Shown piece by piece: positions 1 through 8,727 of a DNA stretch of 64,000 nucleotides (position 1 is its first letter; each line of letters begins with the position of its first letter). The translations under genes were made by a program, and so were the position numbers. The notes below the pieces were generated by a model. That model was not told the DNA's origin. It ran no database searches and was given only the letters and a program-made list of their open reading frames with translations. This DNA is from an uncultured Bacteroidales bacterium (GTDB lineage Bacteria; Bacteroidota; Bacteroidia; Bacteroidales; WCHB1-69): the NCBI GenBank assembly GCA_905235135.1, contig CAJOKR010000020.1, positions 62,001 to 126,000 of the forward strand. The letters run 5' to 3'.

Positions 1-672
1 GCCGAGCTGTCGGAGGATCCTGATGACTCCATCAACCAAAGCTTGCACTACACGTTGAAAGACAAATTCATCCAGGGTGGCGCTGTGTGGATGACCCCCG
101 TGTTGATCTGCTTGATCCTGGGTCTTGCATTCGTCATCGAACGTATATTCTATCTCAACCTCTCCTCAGTGAATTCCAAGAAACTGCTGGATAAGATTGA
201 GAATACCCTCAACACCAAAGGCGTGGACGCTGCTAAGGAGCTCTGCCGCGATACCAAGGGCCCCCTCGCCGCTGTCTTCTATCAAGGCCTCGACCGCTAT
301 GACGAAGGTCTCGAGTCTGTTGAGAAATCCCTCACCTCCTACGGCGCCGTCCAAATGGCTAAGCTGGAGAACAACATGACTTGGATCAGCCTGTTCATCG
401 CCCTCGCCCCGTCTTTGGGATTCTTGGGAACGGTCATCGGTATGGTCCAGGCATTCGATGATATCGAGCGCGCAGGTGATATCTCCCCGACCATCGTCGC
501 CGGCGGTATGAAAGTGGCTCTGTTGACGACCGTCTTCGGTTTGATCACCGCCATGATCCTCCAAGTGTTCTACAACTACCTCCTCACCCGTATCGACGCC
601 ATCGTCAATGACATGGAAGATGCTACCATCTCCTTCATGGACATCCTGGTGAAGTACAAAAACAATAAATAA
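1..672 (+). CDS. exbB: MotA/TolQ/ExbB proton channel family protein (5' partial)
   Basis: Inner-membrane proton channel subunit of an ExbB-ExbD-type energiser, which couples proton flow to TonB-like work at the outer membrane. The ORF track starts at a TTG (43), but the frame is open to base 1 (reads AELSEDPDDS upstream), so the gene begins outside the window. Three membrane segments are visible: GGAVWMTPVLICLILGLAF near the start, then the conserved ALAPSLGFLGTVIGMV region, then VALLTTVFGLITAMILQ. That last pair is the family signature (TolQ/ExbB TM2-TM3). It heads a four-gene run with a membrane protein and two ExbD proteins, spaced 51, 1 and 18 bases apart. The family call is firm. Whether it drives TonB import or another envelope machine is not shown. 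Confidence 0.9.
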   Translation, partial: AELSEDPDDSINQSLHYTLKDKFIQGGAVWMTPVLICLILGLAFVIERIFYLNLSSVNSKKLLDKIENTLNTKGVDAAKELCRDTKGPLAAVFYQGLDRYDEGLESVEKSLTSYGAVQMAKLENNMTWISLFIALAPSLGFLGTVIGMVQAFDDIERAGDISPTIVAGGMKVALLTTVFGLITAMILQVFYNYLLTRIDAIVNDMEDATISFMDILVKYKNNK

Positions 673-723
673 GGAATACGTTCCAATATTACATATATAC
701 AATAATCTTTAATACGTTGTATA

Positions 724-1674
724 ATGAAGAATAGAATTATCACAATCGTCATATTTGCTGTCGCAATCCTGGCGTGTCTGGTGGCTATTGCTTTCTCTTT
801 CTTCTCCTTCGATGCGGATAATAAAGAGAACTATATCCAGGCTCAGGAGGTGAAAGCACAGGCACCTGAGATGGTGGCTGAGTTTGAGACAGCTACATTG
901 GAGACCCTCCCCTCCGTGATTGAGAAAAATCAGAAGGAAACCCAGGAACGTAGTGAAAACCTTAAGAAAGTCCAGATGGAGAAGGATATTCTCTACACCT
1001 ATCTTCAAGACCTGAAGAATCTGGATGAGAACAGCTTCGAAACCTATAAGGCCAATTTCCCCGAGCGCTCCGCCGCTCTGTTCGCCAAGAGCGAGAACAA
1101 GCAGAAATATGTGGACGGCTTCAACAAGGTGCAGACCTATAAGGATCTCGAAGGCTATGTCGAAGAGGTGAACAAGGATTACAGCGATCTGAAACAGCAA
1201 TATCTGGTGGAGCGTAACTATATCAAGGCTGCCAACGGCCTCATCGCTCGCGCTGATGGAATTAACAACACGGCCTCCGCCAGCAAGAAGGAAGCTGAGT
1301 TTGATAATTTCCAAAGTGACCTGAAGAGCTTCGATAAGAGCGCTAAGCTGCAGAACTTCTTCATCGTTCTGACTTACATCCTTCTCATCGGTGCCGCTGC
1401 CCTTATGCTGTTCTTCCTGCTGGCCAATATGGTTGCCAACTTCAAGACCTCCTACAAGATTCTCGTGGGTGTGGTTCTGCTGGTTCTGGCTTTCTTTATC
1501 GGTTACCTCGTGGGTACGCCCACCCTTAGCCCATCGGCTATCAAGGCAGGTATGACCGGTTCTGGCTATAAGATGGTGAACGCCGCATGCTTCACGGTCT
1601 ATGTATGTTTGTTCGGTGCAATCTTCGCAATCATTGCATCCATGATTATGAACGCTGTTAAAAACAGAAACTAA
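724..1674 (+). CDS. hypothetical membrane protein in ExbB/ExbD operon
   Basis: Unnamed 316-aa protein between exbB and exbD. It has an N-terminal membrane anchor (IITIVIFAVAILACLVAIAF), a hydrophilic, Lys/Glu-rich, probably coiled-coil domain from about residue 35 to 210, and three C-terminal membrane segments (FFIVLTYILLIGAAALMLFF; ILVGVVLLVLAFFIGYLVG; CFTVYVCLFGAIFAIIASM). The start ATG follows the exbB stop by 51 bases, and the stop is one base before the exbD ATG, so the genes are almost certainly co-transcribed. A protein of this type often sits between exbB and exbD in Bacteroidota, as I recall; its role is not established. By position it is likely an accessory part of the energiser complex (inference). 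No catalytic motif seen. Confidence 0.75.
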   Translation: MKNRIITIVIFAVAILACLVAIAFSFFSFDADNKENYIQAQEVKAQAPEMVAEFETATLETLPSVIEKNQKETQERSENLKKVQMEKDILYTYLQDLKNLDENSFETYKANFPERSAALFAKSENKQKYVDGFNKVQTYKDLEGYVEEVNKDYSDLKQQYLVERNYIKAANGLIARADGINNTASASKKEAEFDNFQSDLKSFDKSAKLQNFFIVLTYILLIGAAALMLFFLLANMVANFKTSYKILVGVVLLVLAFFIGYLVGTPTLSPSAIKAGMTGSGYKMVNAACFTVYVCLFGAIFAIIASMIMNAVKNRN

Positions 1675-1675
1675 C

Positions 1676-2260
1676 ATGAGCAAAAGAAAAACACCCGGCT
1701 TGAATACAGGCGCAATGTCAGATATTTCGTTTCTGCTGTTGACCTTCTTCCTGCTGACCTCCTCCATTAACACGGAGCAGGGTATCCCGAGAAAGCTTCC
1801 GCCCCCAAAAAAGGAAGACGCTCAGGATTTGAAGGTGGATATCAACAAGAGAAACGTGCTGAACGTGCTGGTAAACTTCCGCGATGAAATCTCCGTGAAC
1901 GGCGATGAGATTATGATTACGGATTTGAAAGCCAGAGCTAAAGAGTTCTTCGCCAATCCGTCCAACGACCCCTCCCTGCCGGAAAAGGTGAGCAAACCTA
2001 TCGATGGAATCGGTGACTTCCAAGTTTCCAAAGGTGTGGTGTCACTGACTAACGACCAAGGCACGAGTTATAACATGTACGTGCAAGTGCAGAATGAGCT
2101 GCAACGTGCTGTCAATGAGCTCCGTGACGAAACAGCTCTGCTGTACTTTGGCAAGAAGTTCGATGGTCTTGACTCTGCAGCCCAACGTGCTGTCTCCGCC
2201 GCCATTCCGATGAGCATCTCTGAGGCTCCGCCTATCGACTACAGCAACAACGGCAAATAA
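1676..2260 (+). CDS. exbD: ExbD/TolR family biopolymer transport protein
   Basis: Energiser subunit that works with ExbB: one N-terminal membrane helix carrying the proton-responsive Asp and a periplasmic domain. The start MSKRKTPGLNTGAMSDISFLLLTFFLL has the family pattern of a basic, Asn/Gly-containing leader followed by the M-[SA]-D-[IV] motif, with Asp16 as the expected functional residue. The 194-aa length is on the long side because of an insert in the periplasmic half. It lies one base after the upstream membrane-protein gene and 18 bases before a second exbD paralogue. Two adjacent ExbD proteins are common in Bacteroidota and probably form a mixed assembly (inference). Confidence 0.92.
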   Translation: MSKRKTPGLNTGAMSDISFLLLTFFLLTSSINTEQGIPRKLPPPKKEDAQDLKVDINKRNVLNVLVNFRDEISVNGDEIMITDLKARAKEFFANPSNDPSLPEKVSKPIDGIGDFQVSKGVVSLTNDQGTSYNMYVQVQNELQRAVNELRDETALLYFGKKFDGLDSAAQRAVSAAIPMSISEAPPIDYSNNGK

Positions 2261-2278
2261 CCTTTAAAACGCGAGATT

Positions 2279-2767
2279 ATGTCAAGATTCAGAAAAGAAG
2301 GAAAAAAAGAGACCCCGGAACTCAACATGGGTTCCATGTCCGACATCATCTTCATGTTCCTGTTCTTCTTCATGGTGATCACCACCATGCGTGAGGCGTC
2401 CCTGAAGGTTCATTTCCAGCCGCCGCAAGCTACAGAAATCCAGAAACTGGAGAAAAAGTCACTGGTGGCCAACATCTACATCGGCGCGCCTATCGCCAAG
2501 AATGAGAACACCCTGCCCCCCGGCGAAGTCTCCGTCCAGCTCAATGACCAGACCATCAAGGCTGAGGATTTGAAGAGAGACGTCCGTGACTTCATCGGTA
2601 CTGAGAAAGAGTCCCGCGATGCACAAGACAGAGACCGTCTGACCTTCTCCTTGAAGGTGGACAAGGATGTGCAAATGCGCTATGTGAACACCATCAAACA
2701 AGAGCTGCGTGCCAATAATGCGTTGAAAATCAACTACGCAGCCGGTAAGAAGGTAGAGAAAAACTAA
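2279..2767 (+). CDS. exbD: ExbD/TolR family protein, second paralogue
   Basis: Second ExbD-like subunit of 162 aa. It has a basic leader, then the GSMSDIIFMFLFFFMVITTM helix holding the conserved MSD motif, then a soluble periplasmic domain ending in a Lys-rich tail. It differs from the upstream copy in the periplasmic half, so the pair is not a recent duplication. It is the last gene of the energiser operon: an inverted repeat follows within 20 bases. The family assignment is secure from the membrane helix. The specific partner or receptor is unknown. Confidence 0.9.
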   Translation: MSRFRKEGKKETPELNMGSMSDIIFMFLFFFMVITTMREASLKVHFQPPQATEIQKLEKKSLVANIYIGAPIAKNENTLPPGEVSVQLNDQTIKAEDLKRDVRDFIGTEKESRDAQDRDRLTFSLKVDKDVQMRYVNTIKQELRANNALKINYAAGKKVEKN

Positions 2768-2782
2768 TAGTTAAACCTTAAT

Positions 2783-2814
2783 ATTCAGGGCGATGCATAG
2801 CCATTGCCCTGAAT
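2783..2814 (+). terminator. hairpin after the ExbB/ExbD operon
   Basis: ATTCAGGGC pairs with GCCCTGAAT, and the stem extends inward through GATG/CCAT (one G-U) to about 13 bp with a six-base loop. There is no long T run (it is followed by TTGTATTT), so it is a likely but not classical intrinsic terminator, or an RNA-stabilising 3' end. Confidence 0.6.
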
Positions 2815-2855
2815 TTGTATTTAAAATTCATTATACAAATCAAAAATCAATAATT

Positions 2856-4845
2856 ATGAAAAAATTTTTACTTGCTGTTTCCGCGCTTTTCTTAGTCAGC
2901 GCAGTTTTTGCACAGAACATGGTCAGAGTCTCTGACGCCAAGAATGTGCCGATGGTGAAGAAGACCATCACGGGTCGCGAGACCAATGTTCCTGAGAATG
3001 TTACCCCGATGATGCGCACCACGAGCCGCAGCTATATCGGTACGACGTTCTATGATCTCCAAACCAATGGTTCCATGGCTCCGAAAATGTATGCTCACAA
3101 CGATGGTACTATTTCCGCCGTTTGGACCACCAATGCCACCACCTCTGCCTCCCGTGGTACTGGCTACAACTATTTCAACGGCACGAACTGGGTCAATGAT
3201 GCTTCCAGCACGGATCGCATTGAGACTGCTCGTTCTGGTTGGGGTACGATGACTTGCGTGGGCAATGCCGAGATCGTGGCTTCCCACAATGGTACTACCG
3301 CTCTTCTTATCAACATTTGCCCGCAGAAAGGTACCAACAACTGGACTCAGACCACTCTTCAAGGTCCTGCCGTTAGCAATGGTTCCAGCACCAGCACCTG
3401 CCTCTTGTGGCCCCAGATTGCCTCTTCCGGCAACATTGTCCACTTGATTGCTTGTACTGAGTCTGACGCTGGTTACCTCTATCAGGGTATCCAGACCTGC
3501 TTGGTCTATTATCGCGGTACTTTCGACCAACACCATTTCTTGGGAGAATCCTCGCGTTGTGGGTAATGTGACGGCTTCCGAGATTTCCACTTTCAGCGGT
3601 GACGCTTACGCTATCGCTGCTAAGAACAACACGGTGGCCATCTTCGCTGCCAACACCTCGCACGAGGCCTTCCTTTGGAAATCTACCGATAACGGTGTGA
3701 ATTTCACCAAGACCACGGTTGCTGCCCACCCCTATCCCGGCTACAATGAGTCCACTACGTTGGTGACCGACACTCCCTACGTGGCTGACGGTGCCTGCGC
3801 TGTTGCTTTGGATGACCAAGGCATGGCTCACGTTGCTTTCGGTCTTACCCGTTTGTTGAACGATGATCTTACGGATGGTACCTACAGCTATTTCCCCGGT
3901 GTCTGCGGTCTCGTTTATTGGAACGAGAGCATGGCTCCTATCTTGAATGTCGGTCGCAATACCCTGGATCCCGATTCCTTGGCCGCTAATGGTTATCAAG
4001 TGTTCTTCCGCAACGACCTTTCCTGCGATGGCAATGCTTATTTCGCCAGCAATGCTGAAATGCCGAGCTATGGCGTGTCTGGTGTTTCTGTTCCTCAAAT
4101 CGTGGCTCAAGGTGGCAACGTTTACATGATTTTCACCCAACTTTTGGACTTCCCGTTCCTTGATACTGAACAAGGTGCTTATTTCCGTGGTATTTTCGGA
4201 ACGAAATCCACCGACAATGGTACCACTTGGAATGGTGCCACCAGCTGGCTCTCCTACAACAACGAGTGCTTCCACATGAGTGATTGGGCTTGGACGGCTC
4301 TTCAGGCTGAAGATACCTTCAAGATTGCCGACATGCTTGACTATGTGGAAGTTGAAAGTGAGAACATGTTCCCGGCCGTTGCTCCTCAAATTGTTAACGG
4401 CAAGCTCAATATGACATGGCAGATGGACTACTTTGCTGGTTCTGAAATTAAGGAAGACAACGTTGGCATGTGCCAGAGAGAGTCTCTCATCTTCTTTTTC
4501 CAAATGGATGCTAATGAAATCGGTATCTTCAACAACACCGAAGAAGTTTGTCAAGGTCTTTGGCAAGATCACACTGGCATTACCAACCAGGTTATCAGCG
4601 GTATGAAGATGTACCCGAACCCGGCTTCCGAGTCTGTGAACATCGCTTTCTCTTCTGAAGAGAGCGCCGACGCTGTGCTCAGCGTGATGAACCTCATGGG
4701 CCAGACTGTTTACAGCATGGATGTGAATGTGAACGAAGGCAACAACATGGTGACCCTCTCCGTCAACCAACTCCCCGCCGGTGTTTACATGGTGAACCTC
4801 AAATCCAACAAGGGTACCACCACCCAGAAGTTGATTGTGAGATAA
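2856..4845 (+). pseudogene. T9SS type A sorting-domain secreted protein with Asp-box repeats (frameshifted)
   Basis: Secreted surface protein, about 660 aa if restored. ATG 2856 gives a signal peptide (MKKFLLAVSALFLVSAVFAQ). The track's earlier start at 2793 lies in the preceding hairpin and is unlikely. Two bacterial-sialidase-type Asp-boxes, STDNGVNFT and STDNGTTWN, suggest a beta-propeller. The last 80 residues (YPNPASESVNI ... GVYMVNLKS ... QKLIVR) are a type A T9SS sorting domain that directs export and surface attachment. The reading frame breaks near 3526-3531: the first ORF runs out at 3566, while the frame that opens at 3448 carries on. Removing one C from GACCAACACC restores RGTFDNTISWENPRVVG. 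Catalytic sialidase residues were not identified, so the enzymatic role is open. Confidence 0.82.
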
Positions 4846-4865
4846 TTTTGAATTTGATACTTCAG

Positions 4866-4897
4866 AAAAGGCAGGCCGAAGAGCGCCTGCCTTTTTT
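4866..4897 (+). terminator. Rho-independent terminator
   Basis: GGCAGGC / GCCTGCC stem (7 bp, extended by AAAA/TTTT), 8-base loop, then TTTTTT. It follows the T9SS cargo gene by 20 bases and precedes yicC. Confidence 0.9.
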
Positions 4898-4917
4898 CTG
4901 TATAAAGCTTTTTTGTT

Positions 4918-5793
4918 ATGATTAAATCCATGACCGGCTTCGGTCGGACGGTGCTGGAGACCGACGGCAAGTGCATTACCGTGGAAATTCGCACCCTGAA
5001 CAGCAAGCAGTTAGACCTGAATACGCGCATTCCGCTGCTGTTCAAAAATTACGAAAACGACATCCGTTCCATCCTCTCCAAGGAGTTGGAACGTGCCAAG
5101 GCGGATTTCACTATCACGGTTGAAAACCGTTCCGTGAGCAATTCCGTGGCCATCAATACGGACTTGGCAATGTCTTATTATCAGACACTTACGGAGCTGT
5201 CCAAAAAGATGGGCAACCCCGTGGAGAGCGACATTTTCCTGCATGTGCTTCGGATGCCCGACGTGGTTTCCACCCCGCAGGAGGAGGTCAGCGACGAACT
5301 TTGGGAGAAGCTGCGGTCAGCCATCCTTGATGCCTGCCGACAGCTGAACGAGTTCCGCATTTCGGAAGGCAAAGTGCTGGAGAAGGATTTCGTAAAGCGT
5401 ATCACGATGATCCGCGACATGATTGACGAAGTGACCCCATTTGAGGAGCAGCGTATCGTCAAGATTCGTGAGAAATTCGAAACTTCGCTGAAGGAACTGG
5501 CCCCCAAGGTGCAGTACGACCCGAATCGCCTCGAACAGGAGATTTTCTTCTATCTGGAGAAATTGGACGTGACCGAAGAAAAAGTCCGTCTGCGCAAACA
5601 TTGCGACTACTTCATCGAAACCCTTAACGACAGCCAGTCCAACGGCAAAAAACTCGGTTTCATCGTGCAGGAATGCGGCCGCGAAATCAACACCCTCGGC
5701 TCCAAAAGCAACGATTTCGACATCCAGCAGATTGTGGTGCGGATGAAGGACGAGTTGGAGAAATTGAAGGAGCAGCTGGCGAACGTGTTGTAA
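4918..5793 (+). CDS. yicC: YicC family endoribonuclease
   Basis: Cytoplasmic YicC/YloC-type protein, a family shown to act as an endoribonuclease in enteric bacteria. It begins with the diagnostic MIKSMTGFGR and has the family's central Glu-rich helices and C-terminal block (DRLEQE-like, then NTLGSKS and DFDIQQIVVRMKDELEKLKEQ). The 291-aa length is normal. It lies 21 bases after a strong terminator, so it must have its own promoter, though no clear TAnnTTTG is seen in that short gap. The stop TAA runs directly into an AAGGTTT heptamer repeat. Identification is firm. Confidence 0.93.
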   Translation: MIKSMTGFGRTVLETDGKCITVEIRTLNSKQLDLNTRIPLLFKNYENDIRSILSKELERAKADFTITVENRSVSNSVAINTDLAMSYYQTLTELSKKMGNPVESDIFLHVLRMPDVVSTPQEEVSDELWEKLRSAILDACRQLNEFRISEGKVLEKDFVKRITMIRDMIDEVTPFEEQRIVKIREKFETSLKELAPKVQYDPNRLEQEIFFYLEKLDVTEEKVRLRKHCDYFIETLNDSQSNGKKLGFIVQECGREINTLGSKSNDFDIQQIVVRMKDELEKLKEQLANVL

Positions 5794-5794
5794 A

Positions 5795-5840
5795 AGGTTT
5801 AAGGTTTAGGGTTTAAGGTTTAAGGTTTAAGGTTTAAGGG
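5795..5840 (+). repeat. (GGTTTAA)n heptamer tandem repeat
   Basis: About six units of GGTTTAA/GGTTTAG between yicC and der, beginning one to two bases after the yicC stop. The same unit recurs at 8605, 11374 (reverse) and 54328. Confidence 0.9.
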
Positions 5841-5902
5841 GTTGTAGGGTTTCGGAATGAATGATATTACATTGTTCATTGTACATTGTAAATTGAATTA
5901 AA

Positions 5903-7207
5903 ATGGGAAACATATTATCATTAATCGGTCGGCCGAATGTGGGAAAATCGACGTTCTTCAACCGCCTGATTCAGGCGCGGGAGGCCATTGTGGATGCTAC
6001 GGCTGGCGTGACGAGAGACCGGCATTACGGCAAGTCCGACTGGAACGGCTACGATTTTTCGGTGATCGACACCGGCGGCTATGTGGTGGGCTCGGATGAC
6101 ATTTTCGAGTCGGAAATCCGTAAGCAGGCGGCGTTGGCTATCGAAGAGTCCGATGTCATCGTGTTCATGGTCGATGGCCGTGAAGGGCTGACCCCTTTGG
6201 ATGAGGAGATTGCCGACATCTTGCGTAAATCGAAAAAGCCGTACTATCTGGCGGTGAACAAGATCGATAGCCCGAGCAATTACTTCGATTACACGGAGTT
6301 TTACGCGTTAGGTATTGGCGAAATCTATCCCATTTCGGCGGTTTCCGGCAGCGGCACGGGCGAGCTTTTGGATGAGGTGGTGAAACATTTCTCTAAAGAC
6401 AAAGACGACCTGCCTGACGACCTGCCGCGTATCGCTATCGTGGGTAAGCCAAATGTGGGTAAGTCTTCGATTATCAACGCTTTCCTTGGTGAAGACCGCC
6501 ATATCGTGACCCCATTAGCAGGTACAACTCGCGACACGATCTTCACCCGCTACAAGAGCTTCGGTTTTGACTTCTACCTTATCGACACCGCTGGATTGCG
6601 CAAAAAGAGCAAGGTGGAGGAGAGTTTGGAGTTCTACTCCGTGATGCGGGCCGTGCGTTCCATTGAGAATTCCGATGTCTGCATCGTGATGGCGGATGCC
6701 TCGCAAGGCTTTGATTCCCAAGATCTCAATATTTTTGGGTTATGCGCCCGGAACCACAAGGGCATTGTGTTAGTGATGAACAAGTGGGATTTGGTGGAGA
6801 AAGACACTCATACCCACAAGAATTTCGAGGATGCGTTGAAAAAACGGATTGCGCCCTTCACCGATGTGCCGATCATTTTCACTTCCGTGACCGAGAAACA
6901 GCGCATTTACAAGGTGCTGGAGACGGCCATTCAGGTGTATCAGAACCGTCAGCGCCGGATTTCCACGTCGGAGCTGAACAATACGCTGCTGCCGATTATT
7001 GAGGAGACGCCCCCTCCGATGAACAAGGACAAGGTCATCCGGATCAAGTATATCACGCAACTGCCGGTTGCTTACCCGACGTTTGCGTTTTTTGCCAACC
7101 TGCCGCAGTATGTGGTCGATTCCTACAAACGCTTCTTGGAGAACCAGATCCGCAAGAACTGGGATTTCTCCGGCGTACCCATCGAGATATATTTTAGGAA
7201 GAAGTAA
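5903..7207 (+). CDS. der: ribosome biogenesis GTPase Der (EngA)
   Basis: Tandem-GTPase factor needed for 50S ribosome assembly. It has two complete G domains: the first P-loop GRPNVGKST is at residues 9-17 with DTGG and NKID, and the second GKPNVGKSS is near residue 181 with DTAG and NKWD. A C-terminal KH-like domain follows (from about 350, ending [13 protein letters not shown]). 434 aa is the usual length. The start ATG follows a repeat-rich spacer. It stands in a plus-strand series with miaB and rlmN, all acting on translation, but repeat spacers of 90-120 bp separate them, so a single operon is not certain. Confidence 0.97.
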   Translation: MGNILSLIGRPNVGKSTFFNRLIQAREAIVDATAGVTRDRHYGKSDWNGYDFSVIDTGGYVVGSDDIFESEIRKQAALAIEESDVIVFMVDGREGLTPLDEEIADILRKSKKPYYLAVNKIDSPSNYFDYTEFYALGIGEIYPISAVSGSGTGELLDEVVKHFSKDKDDLPDDLPRIAIVGKPNVGKSSIINAFLGEDRHIVTPLAGTTRDTIFTRYKSFGFDFYLIDTAGLRKKSKVEESLEFYSVMRAVRSIENSDVCIVMADASQGFDSQDLNIFGLCARNHKGIVLVMNKWDLVEKDTHTHKNFEDALKKRIAPFTDVPIIFTSVTEKQRIYKVLETAIQVYQNRQRRISTSELNNTLLPIIEETPPPMNKDKVIRIKYITQLPVAYPTFAFFANLPQYVVDSYKRFLENQIRKNWDFSGVPIEIYFRKK

Positions 7208-7214
7208 GTTTAAA

Positions 7215-7283
7215 TCCCAAAGTCTTAAGTCTCAAGTCTTAAGTCTTGATCCTTAAATCTCAAGTGTTAAGTCTTAAGTCAAA
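7215..7283 (+). repeat. AAGTCTTAAGTCTC-type short tandem repeat
   Basis: Imperfect repeats of AGTCTTAA / AGTCTCA fill the der-miaB spacer. The same family, reversed, lies at 15523-15586 after the cyclo-ligase gene. Confidence 0.85.
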
Positions 7284-7296
7284 GTCATAGAGGTAA

Positions 7297-8604
7297 ATGA
7301 AGAAACTTTTCATAGAAACATACGGTTGTCAGATGAACTTTGCGGACAGCGAGGTGGTGGCTTCCATTTTGAAAGATGACTACACGCTGACCAAAGAGAT
7401 TCAGGAGGCCGATTTAATCCTCATAAACACCTGTTCCATCCGCGATAAGGCCGAACAACGTATCCACAAGCGTTTGCGCGAATTAGAGGCTTATAAGCGC
7501 AAAAAACGGACGATGCAGGTCGGGCTGCTGGGCTGTATGGCGGAAAGGATGAAGGAGGAACTGCTGCAGACGGAGCCGGTGCTGGATTTCATTGCCGGCC
7601 CGGATGCCTATCGCACGCTGCCGCAGCTCATCGAAGAATCGCAACACGGACATACCTCGTTCAACGTATTGCTCTCAAAAGAAGAGACTTACGACAACAT
7701 CATGCCGGTGCGCTACGATGCCAACGGCGTCTCAGCGTATGTTTCCATCATGCGCGGATGCGACAATTTCTGCTCCTACTGCGTGGTGCCCTACACCCGC
7801 GGTCGCGAGCGCAGTCGCAGCCCGAAAACCATCCTCAGCGAGATTGAGGATCTGTTGAAGGATAACTACAAGGAAGTCACGCTGTTGGGACAGAACGTGA
7901 ACTCCTACTACTGGAAAGAGGGAGATGAAGAGGTCTCTTTCGCCAAATTGATGGCGATGGTGGCCGAAATGTCGCCGGAACTGCGCGTGCGGTTCGCCAC
8001 TTCGCACCCCAAGGACCTTTCCGACGAGCTGATTGAGACCATTGCCCGTTACGATAACATCTGCAAATGTATCCATCTGCCGGTGCAGTCGGGCAGCGAT
8101 GAGATGCTCAAAAAGATGCGCCGTGTCTATACCCGTGAGAGCTACTTAGAGCGGGTGCGGAAAATCAAGGAGATGCTGCCGGATTGCGCCATCACCACCG
8201 ACATCATCGTTGGATTCTGTGGCGAAACCCTTGAGAACCATCAAGATACGCTGTCGATTATGCGCGAGGTCGGATATGAGTATGCCTACATGTTCAAGTA
8301 CTCCGAACGCGGTGGCACGTTAGCCTCCAAGCAGTATCCCGATGACATCCCCGATGAGGAGAAAACCCGCCGTTTGGAGGAGGTTATCGCGCTGCAGGGC
8401 GAACTTTCGATGGCCAGCAACCTCCGCGATGTGGGCAAAACCTTCCGCGTGTTGGTCGAAGGCACCTCCAAGCGCTCCGCCGACCAGCTTTTCGGCCGCA
8501 ACAGCCAAAACAAGGTGATTATTTTCCCGCGCGGAAACCACCAAATTGGCGATTATGTGGATGTCATGGTGACGGAATGCACACCAGCAACGCTGTTGAG
8601 TTAG
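7297..8604 (+). CDS. miaB: tRNA-2-methylthio-N6-dimethylallyladenosine synthase MiaB
   Basis: Radical-SAM methylthiotransferase that adds the 2-methylthio group to i6A37 of tRNAs reading UNN codons. The N-terminal UPF0004 domain supplies cluster cysteines C11, C46 and C80. The radical-SAM triad C155-x3-C159-x2-C162 sits in RGCDNFCSYC, followed by VVPYTRGRERSR, which marks MiaB. A C-terminal TRAM domain ends at LLS. 435 aa is normal. The stop is TAG (8602-8604), immediately followed by TTTAGGGTTTAAGG repeats. Identification is firm; MtaB-like relatives are excluded by the start MKKLFIETYGCQMN. Confidence 0.96.
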   Translation: MKKLFIETYGCQMNFADSEVVASILKDDYTLTKEIQEADLILINTCSIRDKAEQRIHKRLRELEAYKRKKRTMQVGLLGCMAERMKEELLQTEPVLDFIAGPDAYRTLPQLIEESQHGHTSFNVLLSKEETYDNIMPVRYDANGVSAYVSIMRGCDNFCSYCVVPYTRGRERSRSPKTILSEIEDLLKDNYKEVTLLGQNVNSYYWKEGDEEVSFAKLMAMVAEMSPELRVRFATSHPKDLSDELIETIARYDNICKCIHLPVQSGSDEMLKKMRRVYTRESYLERVRKIKEMLPDCAITTDIIVGFCGETLENHQDTLSIMREVGYEYAYMFKYSERGGTLASKQYPDDIPDEEKTRRLEEVIALQGELSMASNLRDVGKTFRVLVEGTSKRSADQLFGRNSQNKVIIFPRGNHQIGDYVDVMVTECTPATLLS

Positions 8605-8711
8605 TTTAGGGTTTAAGGTTTAAGGTTTAAGGTTTAAGGTTTAAGGTTTAAGGTTTAAGGTTTAGGGTTTAAGGTTTAAGGTTTAAGGTTTAGGGTTTAG
8701 GGTTTAGAGTT
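8605..8711 (+). repeat. (GGTTTAA)n heptamer array
   Basis: About 15 consecutive heptamers, mostly TTTAAGG with some TTTAGGG, running from the miaB stop to 17 bases before the rlmN start. Confidence 0.92.
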
Positions 8712-8727
8712 AATGGCCAAAAGCTAA

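Noticed and set aside
709-1773. 354-aa minus-strand ORF opposite the energiser operon
   Set aside because: Antisense shadow of two well-supported genes; His-rich, low-quality composition and no family signature.
3373-4770. 465-aa minus-strand ORF opposite the T9SS cargo gene
   Set aside because: Shadow frame; the plus strand has a signal peptide, Asp-boxes and a sorting domain.
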